Part shown: positions 43,729 through 52,615 of the stretch, piece by piece
How positions within the stretch are numbered: position 1 is the stretch's first letter
Layout of the letters: the number at the start of each line of letters is the position of its first letter
Source: RGIG1995 sp045652425
Lineage (GTDB): Bacteria > Bacillota > Clostridia > Oscillospirales > CAG-272
Length of the DNA stretch: 64,000 nt
Direction: 5' to 3'
Assembly: GCA_045652425.1 (NCBI GenBank)
Contig: JAZRUG010000018.1
Span: 62,001-126,000 of the forward strand
The notes under the pieces: generated by a model
The model's database searches: none
What the model was told of the DNA's origin: nothing
Seen by the model: the letters and a program-made list of their open reading frames with translations, nothing else
Translations under genes and position numbers: made by a program

Positions 43729-43747
43729 TTTTACAATTGGCGTAAAA

Positions 43748-43797
43748 AGGGAGACTACCCCACGTAAAATTTGGGGTGTCTCTCTTCGTTTTTTTTG
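43748..43797 (+). terminator. Terminator of the lipoprotein/deacetylase cluster
   Basis: GGGAGACTACCCCA pairs with TTGGGGTGTCTCTC, followed by a T run to 43797. Confidence 0.8.
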
Positions 43798-43810
43798 TTA
43801 TATTTAACTA

Positions 43811-43839
43811 TTGATATATTCTTTTTGTTGGTATATAAT
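43811..43839 (+). promoter_or_regulatory. Promoter of the AEC carrier gene
   Basis: TTGATA (43811-43816), a 17-base spacer, TATAAT (43834-43839). It makes the carrier gene a separate unit. Confidence 0.65.
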
Positions 43840-43880
43840 TACCGACGGATGTTTTTTAGTAAAATTTATGAGGTTAAATA

Positions 43881-44855
43881 ATGGAAGTTTTTAAATTAAC
43901 TGTCAGTCAGATGCTCGTTATCTTTCTGTTTATGTTGGCAGGATATCTGCTGCGTAGATATAACGTTGTTGAAGCGAATGCTTATGCAAACCTTTCAAAA
44001 ATGGAAATGTTTATTTTTATGCCTGCATTGAACCTCTACAATCAAATGACAAAGTGTACGGTTTCGAATTTGAAAGAAAATGCCCCGTTGATTCTATACG
44101 GGGGAGTTACGATTATTGTCGCTATTTTAATTGCAGGATTTCTTTCAAAGCTGTTTGTCAGAAATTATAAAGAAAATAGGGATGCGGCATACCAAAAAAG
44201 AATTTATCAGTATGCTATCGCATTTGCAAACTACGGTTTCTTTGGAAACTTTTTGATTCTTTCTGTTTTTGGCGATGATATGCTGTTTAAGTATTCAATG
44301 TATTGCCAAGTCTTGAATATATTTACATACGCTTGGGGAATGTATATTCTTATACCTAAAGATAGAAATACGGGTGTTGTAAAGAATATGATTAGAGGTC
44401 TTACATCACCGCCTATGTTGGCTATATATTTGGGGATGATACTTGGATTGACCAGTGCCAGCGGTAAAATTCTTGAAGTTCCTTTTATAAATACGGTTTT
44501 GAATAATGCTGTTGATTGCATGGGACCTATTGCAATGTTACTGGCGGGTATGGTGCTGGGCAACTATCCGTTGGGAGATTTGTTTAAGGAAAAAAGGGTT
44601 TACGTCATTTCATTATTCAGATTGATAATAATTCCCGCATTTTTTGTGGCTATTCTTAAACTTATAGGGGCGAATGACGTTGTTATTATTCTTACCCTAA
44701 TTGCGTTTGCTGCGCCGTTGGGACTTAATACTATCGTGTATCCTGCGGCGTATGGCGGAGACCCTAAAACAGGGGCCTCTATGGCGTTGATTTCAAGTTT
44801 GTTTGGTGTTGTTACGCTTCCTTTAATGTATTACGTATTTATACAACTTTGGTAA
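43881..44855 (+). CDS. AEC-family (auxin efflux carrier-type) transporter
   Basis: A 324-residue protein with about ten membrane helices in two inverted halves (MLVIFLFMLAGYLLRRYNVV at the start, ISLFRLIIIPAFFVAILKLIG in the second half, and APLGLNTIVYPAAYGGD near the end). Bacterial AEC proteins move small organic acids or amino-acid derivatives. Substrate unknown. Own promoter and terminator. Confidence 0.87.
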   Translation: MEVFKLTVSQMLVIFLFMLAGYLLRRYNVVEANAYANLSKMEMFIFMPALNLYNQMTKCTVSNLKENAPLILYGGVTIIVAILIAGFLSKLFVRNYKENRDAAYQKRIYQYAIAFANYGFFGNFLILSVFGDDMLFKYSMYCQVLNIFTYAWGMYILIPKDRNTGVVKNMIRGLTSPPMLAIYLGMILGLTSASGKILEVPFINTVLNNAVDCMGPIAMLLAGMVLGNYPLGDLFKEKRVYVISLFRLIIIPAFFVAILKLIGANDVVIILTLIAFAAPLGLNTIVYPAAYGGDPKTGASMALISSLFGVVTLPLMYYVFIQLW

Positions 44856-44885
44856 AAAAACTTGCCATTAGTGGCAAGTTTTTTG
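44855..44885 (+). terminator. Terminator of the AEC gene
   Basis: AAAAAACTTGCC pairs with GGCAAGTTTTTT around ATTAGT. It overlaps the stop codon. Confidence 0.85.
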
Positions 44886-44889
44886 TTTT

Positions 44890-45660
44890 GGTGCCTTTAG
44901 GCGTGGAAAACAACCCCCAGTTCTACTGGGGGCGAAAAAATACTTTAGTATATGTAATAAAAAACCTTCGTGATATAATGAGTGTAAAGGTTTGGCGACC
45001 GCATTACACACAAAATATACGGAGGTTTTTAAACATGATAAGAAAAGAAAAAAACGAAATAAAGAGTAGTGCACATTCAAAATATAGGTGTCAATATCAT
45101 ATAGTGTTTGCCCCCAAATATCGCAGACAAGCAATATATGGAGAAATCAAAAAAGATATAGGGGAGATATTGAGGAAATTGTGCGAACAAAAGGGAGTAG
45201 AAATAATAGAAGCAGAAGCATGTGTAGATCACATACATATGTTAGTGAGTATCCCCCCGCATATAAGTATAGCACAATTTATGGGATATCTCAAGGGGAA
45301 AAGTTCATTAATGATATTTGATAGACATGCAAATCTAAAATATAAGTATGGAACACGACATTTCTGGTGCCGAGGCTATTATGTAGATACGGTAGGAAGA
45401 AACAAAAAGGTAATAGCAGAATATATTAGAAATCAGTTGGAGGAAGATAATGCCTCGGACCAGATAAGTTTCAAGGAGTATATAGACCCGTTCACGGGTA
45501 CCAAGAATAAATAGGCTAAAAAAAGACAGCCGCACGTGAGCGGCTGCCTGTGAGTGTAATGCGGTGTCAAACTTCTGTAGTCCCTTTCAGGGACGAAGCC
45601 TGTATTAGCCCCTTATAGGGGCTGTGCAAGCCACCAGTTCAACTGGTGGTCTTGACTAAT
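44890..45660 (+). mobile_element. IS200/IS605-family insertion sequence (tnpA only)
   Basis: Contains a Y1/HUH transposase gene and the subterminal hairpins expected of this family: left CCCCCAGT-TCT-ACTGGGGG (44914-44932) and right CCACCAGT-TCA-ACTGGTGG (45631-45649). An inverted pair GACCGCATTACAC (near 45000) / GTGTAATGCGGTGTC (45554-45568) flanks the gene, and three more hairpins lie between stop and right end. No terminal inverted repeats and no tnpB. Exact ends are uncertain by about 15 bases. It sits between the AEC terminator and the tRNA promoter. Confidence 0.88.
45035..45514 (+). CDS. tnpA: IS200-type Y1 (HUH) transposase TnpA
   Basis: A 159-residue protein from ATG 45035 (GGAGG ahead); the longer frame to 44849 runs through the left end of the element. 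CQYHIVFAPKYRR at about 18-30, the metal-binding HUH motif in CVDHIHMLV near 66-74, and the nucleophile Tyr in KVIAEYIRNQ near 130. Full length, so probably active. It cuts and joins single-stranded DNA at the hairpin ends. Confidence 0.93.
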   Translation: MIRKEKNEIKSSAHSKYRCQYHIVFAPKYRRQAIYGEIKKDIGEILRKLCEQKGVEIIEAEACVDHIHMLVSIPPHISIAQFMGYLKGKSSLMIFDRHANLKYKYGTRHFWCRGYYVDTVGRNKKVIAEYIRNQLEEDNASDQISFKEYIDPFTGTKNK

Positions 45661-45695
45661 TCATATTTTATTTACAATTTTATTTATCTCTATTG

Positions 45696-45724
45696 TTGAC
45701 ATAAAAAGAGTGTTGTGCTATAAT
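45696..45724 (+). promoter_or_regulatory. Promoter of the tRNA gene
   Basis: Perfect TTGACA (45696-45701), a 17-base spacer, perfect TATAAT (45719-45724), 27 bases before the tRNA. Confidence 0.8.
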
Positions 45725-45750
45725 ATTAAAAGCCGATTGAAAAAGCAATC

Positions 45751-45827
45751 GGGCCATTAGCTCAGTTGGTTAGAGCTACCGGCTCATAACCGGTTGGTCC
45801 GGGGTTCGAGTCCCTGATGGCCCACCA
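45751..45827 (+). tRNA. tRNA with CAT anticodon (Met elongator or Ile2)
   Basis: A 77-base cloverleaf. The acceptor arm is GGGCCAT/ATGGCCC; the D-arm AGCTCAG-TTGG, anticodon loop CTCATAA, TTCGAGT in the T-arm and a genomically encoded CCA follow. The CTCATAA loop occurs in both elongator tRNA-Met and the lysidine-modified tRNA-Ile2, and I cannot separate them. It is not the initiator, because bases 1-72 pair. Confidence 0.95.
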
Positions 45828-45863
45828 AAAATCGACAAGATTCGTCAGAGTCTTGTCGATTTT
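45827..45863 (+). terminator. Terminator of the tRNA gene
   Basis: AAAATCGACAAGA pairs with TCTTGTCGATTTT, then TTA. It begins at the last base of the tRNA. Confidence 0.75.
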
Positions 45864-46008
45864 ACTTATTACCTATTCACTCTTAACTCTTCCCTAAAAA
45901 GCCGTGTCGATTTTTGGAAAGTAATAAGTAATAGTGAATAAGGAAGAAGTTAATGTTGCTTTGCTAACGCAAAGCTTATTTTTATATGCATCTATATTGT
46001 TCTCCTTT

Positions 46009-46052
46009 GCCAAAAAACAAAAGACACTTTCGAGTGTCTTTTGTTTTTTGGC
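46009..46052. repeat. Perfect 20-bp palindrome with TTCG loop
   Basis: Arms 46009-46028 and 46033-46052 are exact reverse complements, with the very stable TTCG tetraloop between them. A second hairpin GACAGTCC-GGT-GGACTGTC follows at 46090-46108. There is no gene in 45864-46309. Confidence 0.85.
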
Positions 46053-46144
46053 AGAGAAAAGGGAGTCGAAGGGGAAGCGGAAGTGAATTGACAGTCCGGT
46101 GGACTGTCAAGAGCCGCCATCCCTCGTCGCGTAGGTCGCACGAG

Positions 46145-46167
46145 GCCAAGTCCCTGATGGCTCACCC
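46145..46167 (+). repeat. Decayed copy of the tRNA 3' end
   Basis: AGTCCCTGATGGCTCACC (within 46149-46166) matches the T-arm/acceptor 3' end of the tRNA (AGTCCCTGATGGCCCACC) with one difference, about 340 bases downstream. It is either the remnant of a second tRNA gene or an old integration-type duplication. Confidence 0.65.
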
Positions 46168-46245
46168 AAACGAAAAGATTGTCGAAAGATAGGATTTTTT
46201 TATTTAACAACAAAGGGTATTTTCTTTTGCTAAAAGTTTTTGGTA

Positions 46246-46274
46246 TTGCAAAAATAAAAGCAATATGATATACT
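46246..46274 (+). promoter_or_regulatory. Promoter of the membrane-protein gene
   Basis: TTGCAA (46246-46251), a 17-base spacer, TATACT (46269-46274). The same box pair drives the VanY-like gene at 35534. Confidence 0.55.
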
Positions 46275-46309
46275 AAAGTGTATATTTTTATTTAGTAGGA
46301 GTTGAAAAA

Positions 46310-47608
46310 ATGAAAAGAATTATAAGCTTTTTTCTGTTACCAATTTTTGTTTCGATATTAGCAATCATATTGTTTTTTATAGCGGCATTGATTCCACAAG
46401 AATCCATTCAAGAAAATGTTGAAATGTCCACAAATCAATTGCTTTCCCATTTTCAATGGGAGGATGTATTTAACAAAGGCGATCCTACCTATAAAATGGA
46501 CATTTGCACCGATTCAATGATTCTTCTTCAAGCATACAATATGAATATGGATGATTCCTCTTCAATTTTCAAAAACCCAAAGCATATTTCCAAAGAGGCA
46601 GATTGGAATGTTGCATTGGCTCTCAAGGAAGTTGTTTTTGAAGGTGCTGAAAACGAGGAGAATTATAGCAGATACTGGATGGGGTTCCGTTTTGTTATAC
46701 GTCCATTGCTTTTGTTTGTAAACTATTATACTATCAGAAAAATCGTAGCAGCAAGTTTTTTTATACTACTCTTTATGTGTGTAGGTTTGATTGGAAAAAG
46801 ATTTGGTATAAAGGGGATGCTTTGCTTTGGCATTCCGATGGTACTTATGAATCCTGCAGTGATTTCTCATTCCTTGCAATTCACCTGTGATTTTATTTTA
46901 GCCTTTCTTTTTATGATATTTATATTGTTGACCGATTGTAAAAAAATCTGCATTCCAATTCTATTTTGCATCTTTGGGGTGCTTACTCAATTATTTGATT
47001 TTTATTCTACACCTTTGATCACCTATGGATTGCCGATCTTATTGATTCTTGCAATAGATGAATTTACTGACAGGCGTTGGAGGACAGCGCTGACGGCAAT
47101 AGGAGCTTGGGGATACGGATATTCTTTTATGTGGATTTGTAAAATGGCATGCACAACAATTTTCACAGATGCAAACGGCTTTCAAGAAGCCTTCGGATCT
47201 TTTGCTTATCGAATTGGTATTAACATCGGAAACGAACCGAAAGAAATATACAATCCAATAAAGGCGCTGAATCTTGTTTATAACAATATTTTTATTGATA
47301 AGCTCGGCAACACGGTTTTCTTCATATTGGTTATTGTTACCATCATAGCAATCATTATCAGTTTTCTAACACGCCCCAAAAAAGAAGCTCTTTCCCTTGG
47401 TTGTTTTCTGTTTATCGGTGTACTCCCGTTGGTGTGGTTTGCCGTTGCGGCTCAGCCTACCGTAATTCACTATTGGTTTCAATACAGAACAGTTATCGTA
47501 TCCTTTGTTTCTCTTTTTGTATATTTAACATACGCTTTTTCGAAATCCAAAAATCTTTTGAACAATAAAAATGCAAAGAGAATAAATATTGATTCATATA
47601 AGGTATAG
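46310..47608 (+). CDS. Multi-spanning membrane protein, glycosyltransferase-C-like outline
   Basis: A 432-residue protein with an N-terminal membrane helix (about 5-28), a first extracytoplasmic loop of about 90 residues, then roughly nine more helices. The loop ends with NYSRYWMGFRFVIRPLLLF and the last part has HYWFQYRTVIVSF. A large loop after the first helix with a later multi-helix body is the shape of GT-C membrane glycosyltransferases, but I see no clear catalytic Asp motif. Unknown function, monocistronic. The 287 bases after it hold only the next terminator. Confidence 0.6.
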   Translation: MKRIISFFLLPIFVSILAIILFFIAALIPQESIQENVEMSTNQLLSHFQWEDVFNKGDPTYKMDICTDSMILLQAYNMNMDDSSSIFKNPKHISKEADWNVALALKEVVFEGAENEENYSRYWMGFRFVIRPLLLFVNYYTIRKIVAASFFILLFMCVGLIGKRFGIKGMLCFGIPMVLMNPAVISHSLQFTCDFILAFLFMIFILLTDCKKICIPILFCIFGVLTQLFDFYSTPLITYGLPILLILAIDEFTDRRWRTALTAIGAWGYGYSFMWICKMACTTIFTDANGFQEAFGSFAYRIGINIGNEPKEIYNPIKALNLVYNNIFIDKLGNTVFFILVIVTIIAIIISFLTRPKKEALSLGCFLFIGVLPLVWFAVAAQPTVIHYWFQYRTVIVSFVSLFVYLTYAFSKSKNLLNNKNAKRINIDSYKV

Positions 47609-47856
47609 AGTCCTGCATGGTTTCTAACCAGATATTTAGATTATCGAAATCTTAGGTCCAGAACAGTAGTTTTTTGAAGGTTTATCCTCAGGAAAATAAA
47701 AAACGTTTTGTCAATTAAATTAAGAGGAACAAGAGAAATAACTCTAAGTATTCATTAGCAGCGAGCACAGAAAGTTGATTCACAATAACGGGAACAGAGG
47801 GTGAAAAATTTTGTTAATTACGCTCTATGTAGATTCTGTATCGTTTTTGTGCAAAC

Positions 47857-47890
47857 AAAAAGGACCGAGTGAATGACTCAGTCCCTTTTG
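47857..47890 (-). terminator. Terminator of the mre/mrdA-LRR unit
   Basis: On the complement strand AAAAGGGACTGAGTC pairs with ACTCGGTCCTTTTT around a small loop. Confidence 0.75.
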
Positions 47891-47895
47891 GAGTG

Positions 47896-49098
47896 TTACT
47901 TATCAAATGCATTTTCTGCGATATTTTTGGGTTGTGTTCCCTCGTATATTACGTCTACAAGGTTTGTGCATTGAGCAAATGCACTATCTTCTATAGTTTC
48001 AACTGAATCTGGGATAGTTACTTTAGTAAGTTTCAAGCAAGGCGAAAATGCGTTTGCAGATATTTTTGTTACCGAACTTGGTATATTATATTCGTTTGCG
48101 TCATTTGCAATAGGATAGTAGAGAAGTGTCGTTTTGTCTTTATTAAATAATACGCCTCGCGCGTCTGATGTGAAGTGTTTATTACTGTCTATAACCGTAA
48201 ATTCGCTTATAGACGTACACATAAAGAATGCTGAAATTCCAACTTCCTCTACGCTGTCGGGGAAATACATACTTTCAAGATCCGTACACCAAGCAAATGC
48301 CGATTCGCCTATCTTCTTAATTGAAGTGCCGAGTTCAACGGACGTAAGTTTTGACTCGTTAAAGGCAAAGGCGCCTACTTCTTCAAATCCATTCTTGAAA
48401 CTTATTTCTTTTAAGGTTGATGCTTGGAATGCATAACTGCCGACTGTCTTTAAGGTTTCGGGGCAGGTTACTTTTTCAATAAATTGAGCTTTTTCAAATG
48501 CATAACTTGCAATAGACGTTACGTTATTAGGTATCTCATAGTTTGTATCTTGGCTACCTAAAGGATATTGAATAAGCTCTTTGTAGTCTTTTGTGAACAA
48601 TATGCCTTTGTCGTCTGAAACATATTTTTTATTATCATTTGCAACATTTATAGTTTCCAATGAAGTACAACCGGTAAAAGCACATATACCAATAGTGTGT
48701 AAGTTGTTCGGAATGGAAACTTTTTTTATGCCTCTACAGTTCGCAAAGGCGGTATTGCCTATATTTTCAAGGGATTCGGGGAGAGTAATTTCTTTTAGAC
48801 TAATACAAAGTTCAAATGCAGACTGGCCGATTTTTTTCAAGGTTTTAGGAAAAGTAATTTCGGATATTTCGTAGTTCTCCTTAAATGCATTTCTGCCGAT
48901 TTCAATTACGGTATATTCTTCAAATGCTTCGGGAATGGTTACCGTTGTTTCTTTGCCGTTATACTTGGTTATTGTTGCCGTCTTGTTTTCTTTATCAAAT
49001 TCACATTCAAAGTCTCCTGTTTCGGGCAGTTTTGCACCGCAAGAGAAGCACGTTGCGGTTATTATAATGACTAATAATACAAAAATCAGTCTTTTCAT
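47896..49098 (-). CDS. BspA-type leucine-rich-repeat lipoprotein
   Basis: About 400 residues from ATG 49098 (AAGGAG 8 bases ahead); a longer start at 49131 would overlap mrdA and lacks a ribosome site. Lipobox CFSC at about 17-20. About twelve LRR_5 repeats (IGxxAFxxCxxLxxVxxPxS) are interrupted twice by islets with GILFTKDYKELIQYP and GVLFNKDKTTLLYYP. Exposed on the outer membrane face and likely a binding protein. It has no dockerin, unlike the 7.1-kb LRR protein. It is 25 bases after mrdA and may be co-transcribed with the wall-elongation operon. Confidence 0.87.
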   Translation of the reverse strand: MKRLIFVLLVIIITATCFSCGAKLPETGDFECEFDKENKTATITKYNGKETTVTIPEAFEEYTVIEIGRNAFKENYEISEITFPKTLKKIGQSAFELCISLKEITLPESLENIGNTAFANCRGIKKVSIPNNLHTIGICAFTGCTSLETINVANDNKKYVSDDKGILFTKDYKELIQYPLGSQDTNYEIPNNVTSIASYAFEKAQFIEKVTCPETLKTVGSYAFQASTLKEISFKNGFEEVGAFAFNESKLTSVELGTSIKKIGESAFAWCTDLESMYFPDSVEEVGISAFFMCTSISEFTVIDSNKHFTSDARGVLFNKDKTTLLYYPIANDANEYNIPSSVTKISANAFSPCLKLTKVTIPDSVETIEDSAFAQCTNLVDVIYEGTQPKNIAENAFDK

Positions 49099-49123
49099 AT
49101 TTTTACTCCTTGGTTCCTTTTTA

Positions 49124-51220
49124 TTATTCATTTATATTAAAATACTTATTAAACATTCTTCGAAGTGTAACACCGCAGTCGTTACTTCCGCCCGCCTGCT
49201 CAATAACGCAAGTAGCTACTATTTGAGGTTGGTCATAAGGGGCAAATGCCATAAAAATACCGTTGTTACTTCTGGTCTTTCCTACCTGTGCCGTTCCTGT
49301 TTTTCCGCCAAGTTCAATGGGATAATCGGCAAAAACTGCTGCTGCAGTTCCGTTTTCCATAACGTTTCTCATGCCGAGCTTTAATGTCTGCAGGTTTTCT
49401 TCGGAAAGCTGAACTGTATTTAAAACATTTGGAGTAGGCTCGTAAAGAATCTTGCCTGTGCCGTATTCGCGTACTGAATGAAGTATATGGGCTTGGTATC
49501 TTGTTCCGCCGTTTATAAGGGTTGAAAGATACATAGAAATTTGCATTGGTGTAAAGTTGTTGTCCGACTGGCCGATGGCGGCTTGGATCGTATCGCCCGG
49601 AACCCATATTTTGTTTATTGATGAACTGTATTCGGGACCTGCCAAAATTCCTGCTGATTCGGGAATCTCTATTCCCGTAGGTTCACCTAACCCTAACGAT
49701 TTGCAATATTTATTAAGTTTTTCTATAGTCAACTGTCTTCCAACGTCATAGAAAAAGTAGTTACAAGAATTTTGTATTGCGGATATAACGTTAACGTTTC
49801 CATGTCCGTAACCGTAAGACGTATATATCCAACAATGCGGCTGAAAGTCATTATAAAACTTATATACACCGCTGTCAAAAATCGTTGTGTTTCTATTTAT
49901 AACCCCATTTTCGAGAGCCGCTGCTGCAACGCTTATCTTAAAAGTTGAACCCGGTTCGTAAGTTCCCATAAGAGCTCTGTTGAAGAGCGGATTATATTCT
50001 GCGTTGATTAGTGTGTTATATTCCTTAATGTAGTTCGTTAAATCAAAGGTAGGGTTTGAGGCAAGTGCTAAAACTTCGCCTGTATATGGATCAACTAATG
50101 TAGCCGCGCCCGAGCTTACGTCTTCGCCTATATATTGAGATATTTTTGCATTAGGACTGAGCGTACCGTCGGGAAGGGTATATTTTGCTGTATCTTCTGC
50201 TATTTTTTCAATAGCTTTGTTTCGTATATATTGAATATTATATGCCAGAGCATCTTCGGCGGTAATCTGCATATCTATATCTATCGTAAGATATACGTCT
50301 TTTCCGGGAATGGGTTCTTTTTTATAATATTCGTCTACTCTGTTCCCGTTTGCATCTTCAACTATAACGAGAATTCCGTCTTGTCCGCGAAGATATTCCT
50401 CAAATGCTTCTTCTGCACCGTCAATACCAACTACAGCATCCATTGAATAGCCTTTTTCTGTATAATATCCAAGTTTTTCTGACGGGATTTTTCCGGTTCT
50501 GCCTAAAATGTGACTTGCATAAGATGGATAGTTGTAAGCTCTTTCGGCTTTCTTTTCAATAGATACACCGTTCAAATTTGCTTCTTCAATCGCTGTAAGC
50601 TGTTCGTTTGATATGTTGTAAGCGATAGTAAAAGGATTGGTTGAACTGAAATTCAGTCTTTCAGATTCATAACGTATTGCCATAACAGGTAGATAATATT
50701 CTTCCTTTACGGTGAGGTTTCCTTTTGTATCAACGAGCGCATACCGTTTCTCCAAATATTTTACAAGTCCTACAGCTTCAGTTTCTCTTGAAAGAGCATA
50801 TCTGTCGAGCATTTTTAAAAAACTTTTTTCTTTTTGACTGTTGCTTTCAAATGCTTTGTATTCTATTCCTTCCTTTGTCTTTTGGATGGGGAAATAGTCT
50901 GTTTCAATAGAAGCTTTTAAAATATCTATCAAAGAAATTATTTCCCTATTTATCGCGTAGTTGGTTTTGGGGAAGCTTCCTGCATCGAGATAAACGTTAT
51001 AAGAATATTCATTTGATACCAAAGGCTTACCGTTTCTGTCAAATATCTCTCCGCGCAATGCTTTGACTGTTAACGTTCTGACGGTTAAATCAGAGTCTTC
51101 TTTCTTTTCAGGGGCAGTTACTTGCAAATATATTATTCTGCCGATAAAAAATGCGCATATCAAAACAAAAAGGGAAGCGAGTAATATGTATCTAAAATGA
51201 TGTCTGCTTGTTTTTTTCAA
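49124..51220 (-). CDS. mrdA: Penicillin-binding protein 2 (elongasome transpeptidase)
   Basis: A 698-residue class B PBP. Membrane anchor at about 9-31, dimerisation/pedestal domain, then the transpeptidase with active Ser in EPGSTFKIS near 425, SCN near 485 and KTGTAQVG near 642. Partner of RodA and MreBCD in side-wall synthesis. The start overlaps mreD by four bases. Confidence 0.93.
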   Translation of the reverse strand: MKKTSRHHFRYILLASLFVLICAFFIGRIIYLQVTAPEKKEDSDLTVRTLTVKALRGEIFDRNGKPLVSNEYSYNVYLDAGSFPKTNYAINREIISLIDILKASIETDYFPIQKTKEGIEYKAFESNSQKEKSFLKMLDRYALSRETEAVGLVKYLEKRYALVDTKGNLTVKEEYYLPVMAIRYESERLNFSSTNPFTIAYNISNEQLTAIEEANLNGVSIEKKAERAYNYPSYASHILGRTGKIPSEKLGYYTEKGYSMDAVVGIDGAEEAFEEYLRGQDGILVIVEDANGNRVDEYYKKEPIPGKDVYLTIDIDMQITAEDALAYNIQYIRNKAIEKIAEDTAKYTLPDGTLSPNAKISQYIGEDVSSGAATLVDPYTGEVLALASNPTFDLTNYIKEYNTLINAEYNPLFNRALMGTYEPGSTFKISVAAAALENGVINRNTTIFDSGVYKFYNDFQPHCWIYTSYGYGHGNVNVISAIQNSCNYFFYDVGRQLTIEKLNKYCKSLGLGEPTGIEIPESAGILAGPEYSSSINKIWVPGDTIQAAIGQSDNNFTPMQISMYLSTLINGGTRYQAHILHSVREYGTGKILYEPTPNVLNTVQLSEENLQTLKLGMRNVMENGTAAAVFADYPIELGGKTGTAQVGKTRSNNGIFMAFAPYDQPQIVATCVIEQAGGSNDCGVTLRRMFNKYFNINE

Positions 51221-51765
51221 TACAAACCGCCTCTCTTTCTTATTATGTATACAGGATACTCAAATACCTTTACTAAAATAAACACGGGAATACACACAAC
51301 GAGGGTGTATATAAATTCAGGTAAAAGGGTATGGAGAAAAAGCACCGTATAATCAATGCTTTCAAAATATATTATTATATGAAAAATAAATGAAAAAGCA
51401 GTCCTTGAAAGGCACAAAAGAGGAATGGAAACGAGATATGCTGCAAAACGCGCGTTGGATTTTGCGTTAAAGCCTATTCTGCCGCATACGTATCCTACTA
51501 ATGTGTAAAACAATGGGAGAAGTGAAATATTCGTACTTCCCAATGCTTCAACACAAAGTCCTGCCCAAAGACCAAATAGGGCGGCTGTATTTTCGCCTTT
51601 ATATATTCCTATACAACATATAGCGCCTATTATTATATCCGCTACTGCGTAATATACAGTTAATTGTGGCATAAGAGTAGTCTGGATAACTGCAAGAAAT
51701 GCTCCCAAAAGTCCGTATATAACTGTGTTAAGTACAATCGATAAAAAAGAGGTTTTATTATTCAT
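51217..51765 (-). CDS. mreD: Rod-shape protein MreD
   Basis: A 182-residue membrane protein with about five helices. GLWAGLCVEALGSTNISLLPLFYTLVGYVCG matches the conserved MreD central loop. It links MreC to the elongation machinery. It overlaps mreC by 8 bases and mrdA by 4. Confidence 0.88.
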   Translation of the reverse strand: MNNKTSFLSIVLNTVIYGLLGAFLAVIQTTLMPQLTVYYAVADIIIGAICCIGIYKGENTAALFGLWAGLCVEALGSTNISLLPLFYTLVGYVCGRIGFNAKSNARFAAYLVSIPLLCLSRTAFSFIFHIIIYFESIDYTVLFLHTLLPEFIYTLVVCIPVFILVKVFEYPVYIIRKRGGLY

Positions 51766-52597
51766 AAGCAGCCTCGAATTCGGTTATGACCATAACGTTG
51801 GTTGCGTTTTCTAAATCTGCCGCAGGTTTGATATATGCAATTATTTCTCTTGTAAGGGAATCGGATTCTATTGAGTCAACCGTTCCTATCAACATTCCCT
51901 TTGGAAACATTGCGCTTTCGTCGGAAGTTACTATTCTGTCGCCTATTTCAACGGTTGCATCTTTTGGAAGATATGAAAGTACGCAGAGTCCATTTTTAGC
52001 CGCAGTAAAAGAACCTGCGCAAACACCTACGTTCCCGCTTTTTTCAACTACTGCTCCCAACGATACGTCGGGTTCTGTTATAGACGTAACTTTTGCCCAG
52101 GTTAAGCCAACTTCGCTGACACAGCCTAATACACCGTATTTGTCAATAACGGGCATTCCCGGGGTTATACCGTGATACGTACCCTTGTTAATGGTATATA
52201 ACACGTTATACGTGTTTGACTGACGGCCTGTAATTTTTGCATTTTCAAAAGTACAGTCAATATGCTCTTCTTTTATGCCGAAAAATTCTTTTAATGATTC
52301 GTTTTCTTGTAAAGCAAGGTCTGCTTGTGCTAATTTTTCTTCGTTTTCAGCCAACTGCTGCTTCAAACTTTCGTTTTCTTTTTTTAGTTCACCGTATTTT
52401 TCTTTTGAAGAAAAAATATCTTCAAAACCGTCAAAAACAAAGTTTAGTCCCTTTTGTACCGGCGTCAAAACAATACCTATGGCATTTCTGACATAAGAAG
52501 TGTAACCCAACGCGGATATAAAGGACGTCGTACCTACAAGCAATATAGCTATCACTATCAGCACTACCATAAATTTGTTTTGGAACAGATTTTTCAA
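51758..52597 (-). CDS. mreC: Rod-shape protein MreC
   Basis: A 279-residue protein. N-terminal anchor (about 9-30), a coiled coil (about 65-100, EKYGELKKENESLKQQLAEN), then the paired beta domains (GMPVIDKYGVLGCVSEVG, DRIVTSDESAMFPKGMLIG). Scaffold of the elongation complex outside the membrane. Confidence 0.93.
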   Translation of the reverse strand: MKNLFQNKFMVVLIVIAILLVGTTSFISALGYTSYVRNAIGIVLTPVQKGLNFVFDGFEDIFSSKEKYGELKKENESLKQQLAENEEKLAQADLALQENESLKEFFGIKEEHIDCTFENAKITGRQSNTYNVLYTINKGTYHGITPGMPVIDKYGVLGCVSEVGLTWAKVTSITEPDVSLGAVVEKSGNVGVCAGSFTAAKNGLCVLSYLPKDATVEIGDRIVTSDESAMFPKGMLIGTVDSIESDSLTREIIAYIKPAADLENATNVMVITEFEAAYE

Positions 52598-52615
52598 TGT
52601 TGTTTTCTCCTATTT

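Noticed and set aside
44849..45034. N-terminal extension of the IS200 transposase
   Set aside because: It covers the AEC terminator and the left-end hairpin of the element. The ATG at 45035 has GGAGG and gives the family's usual length.
45751..46167. Complete integrative element between the tRNA and its 3' copy
   Set aside because: Only about 340 bases lie between the copies and there is no integrase, so at most it is a scar.
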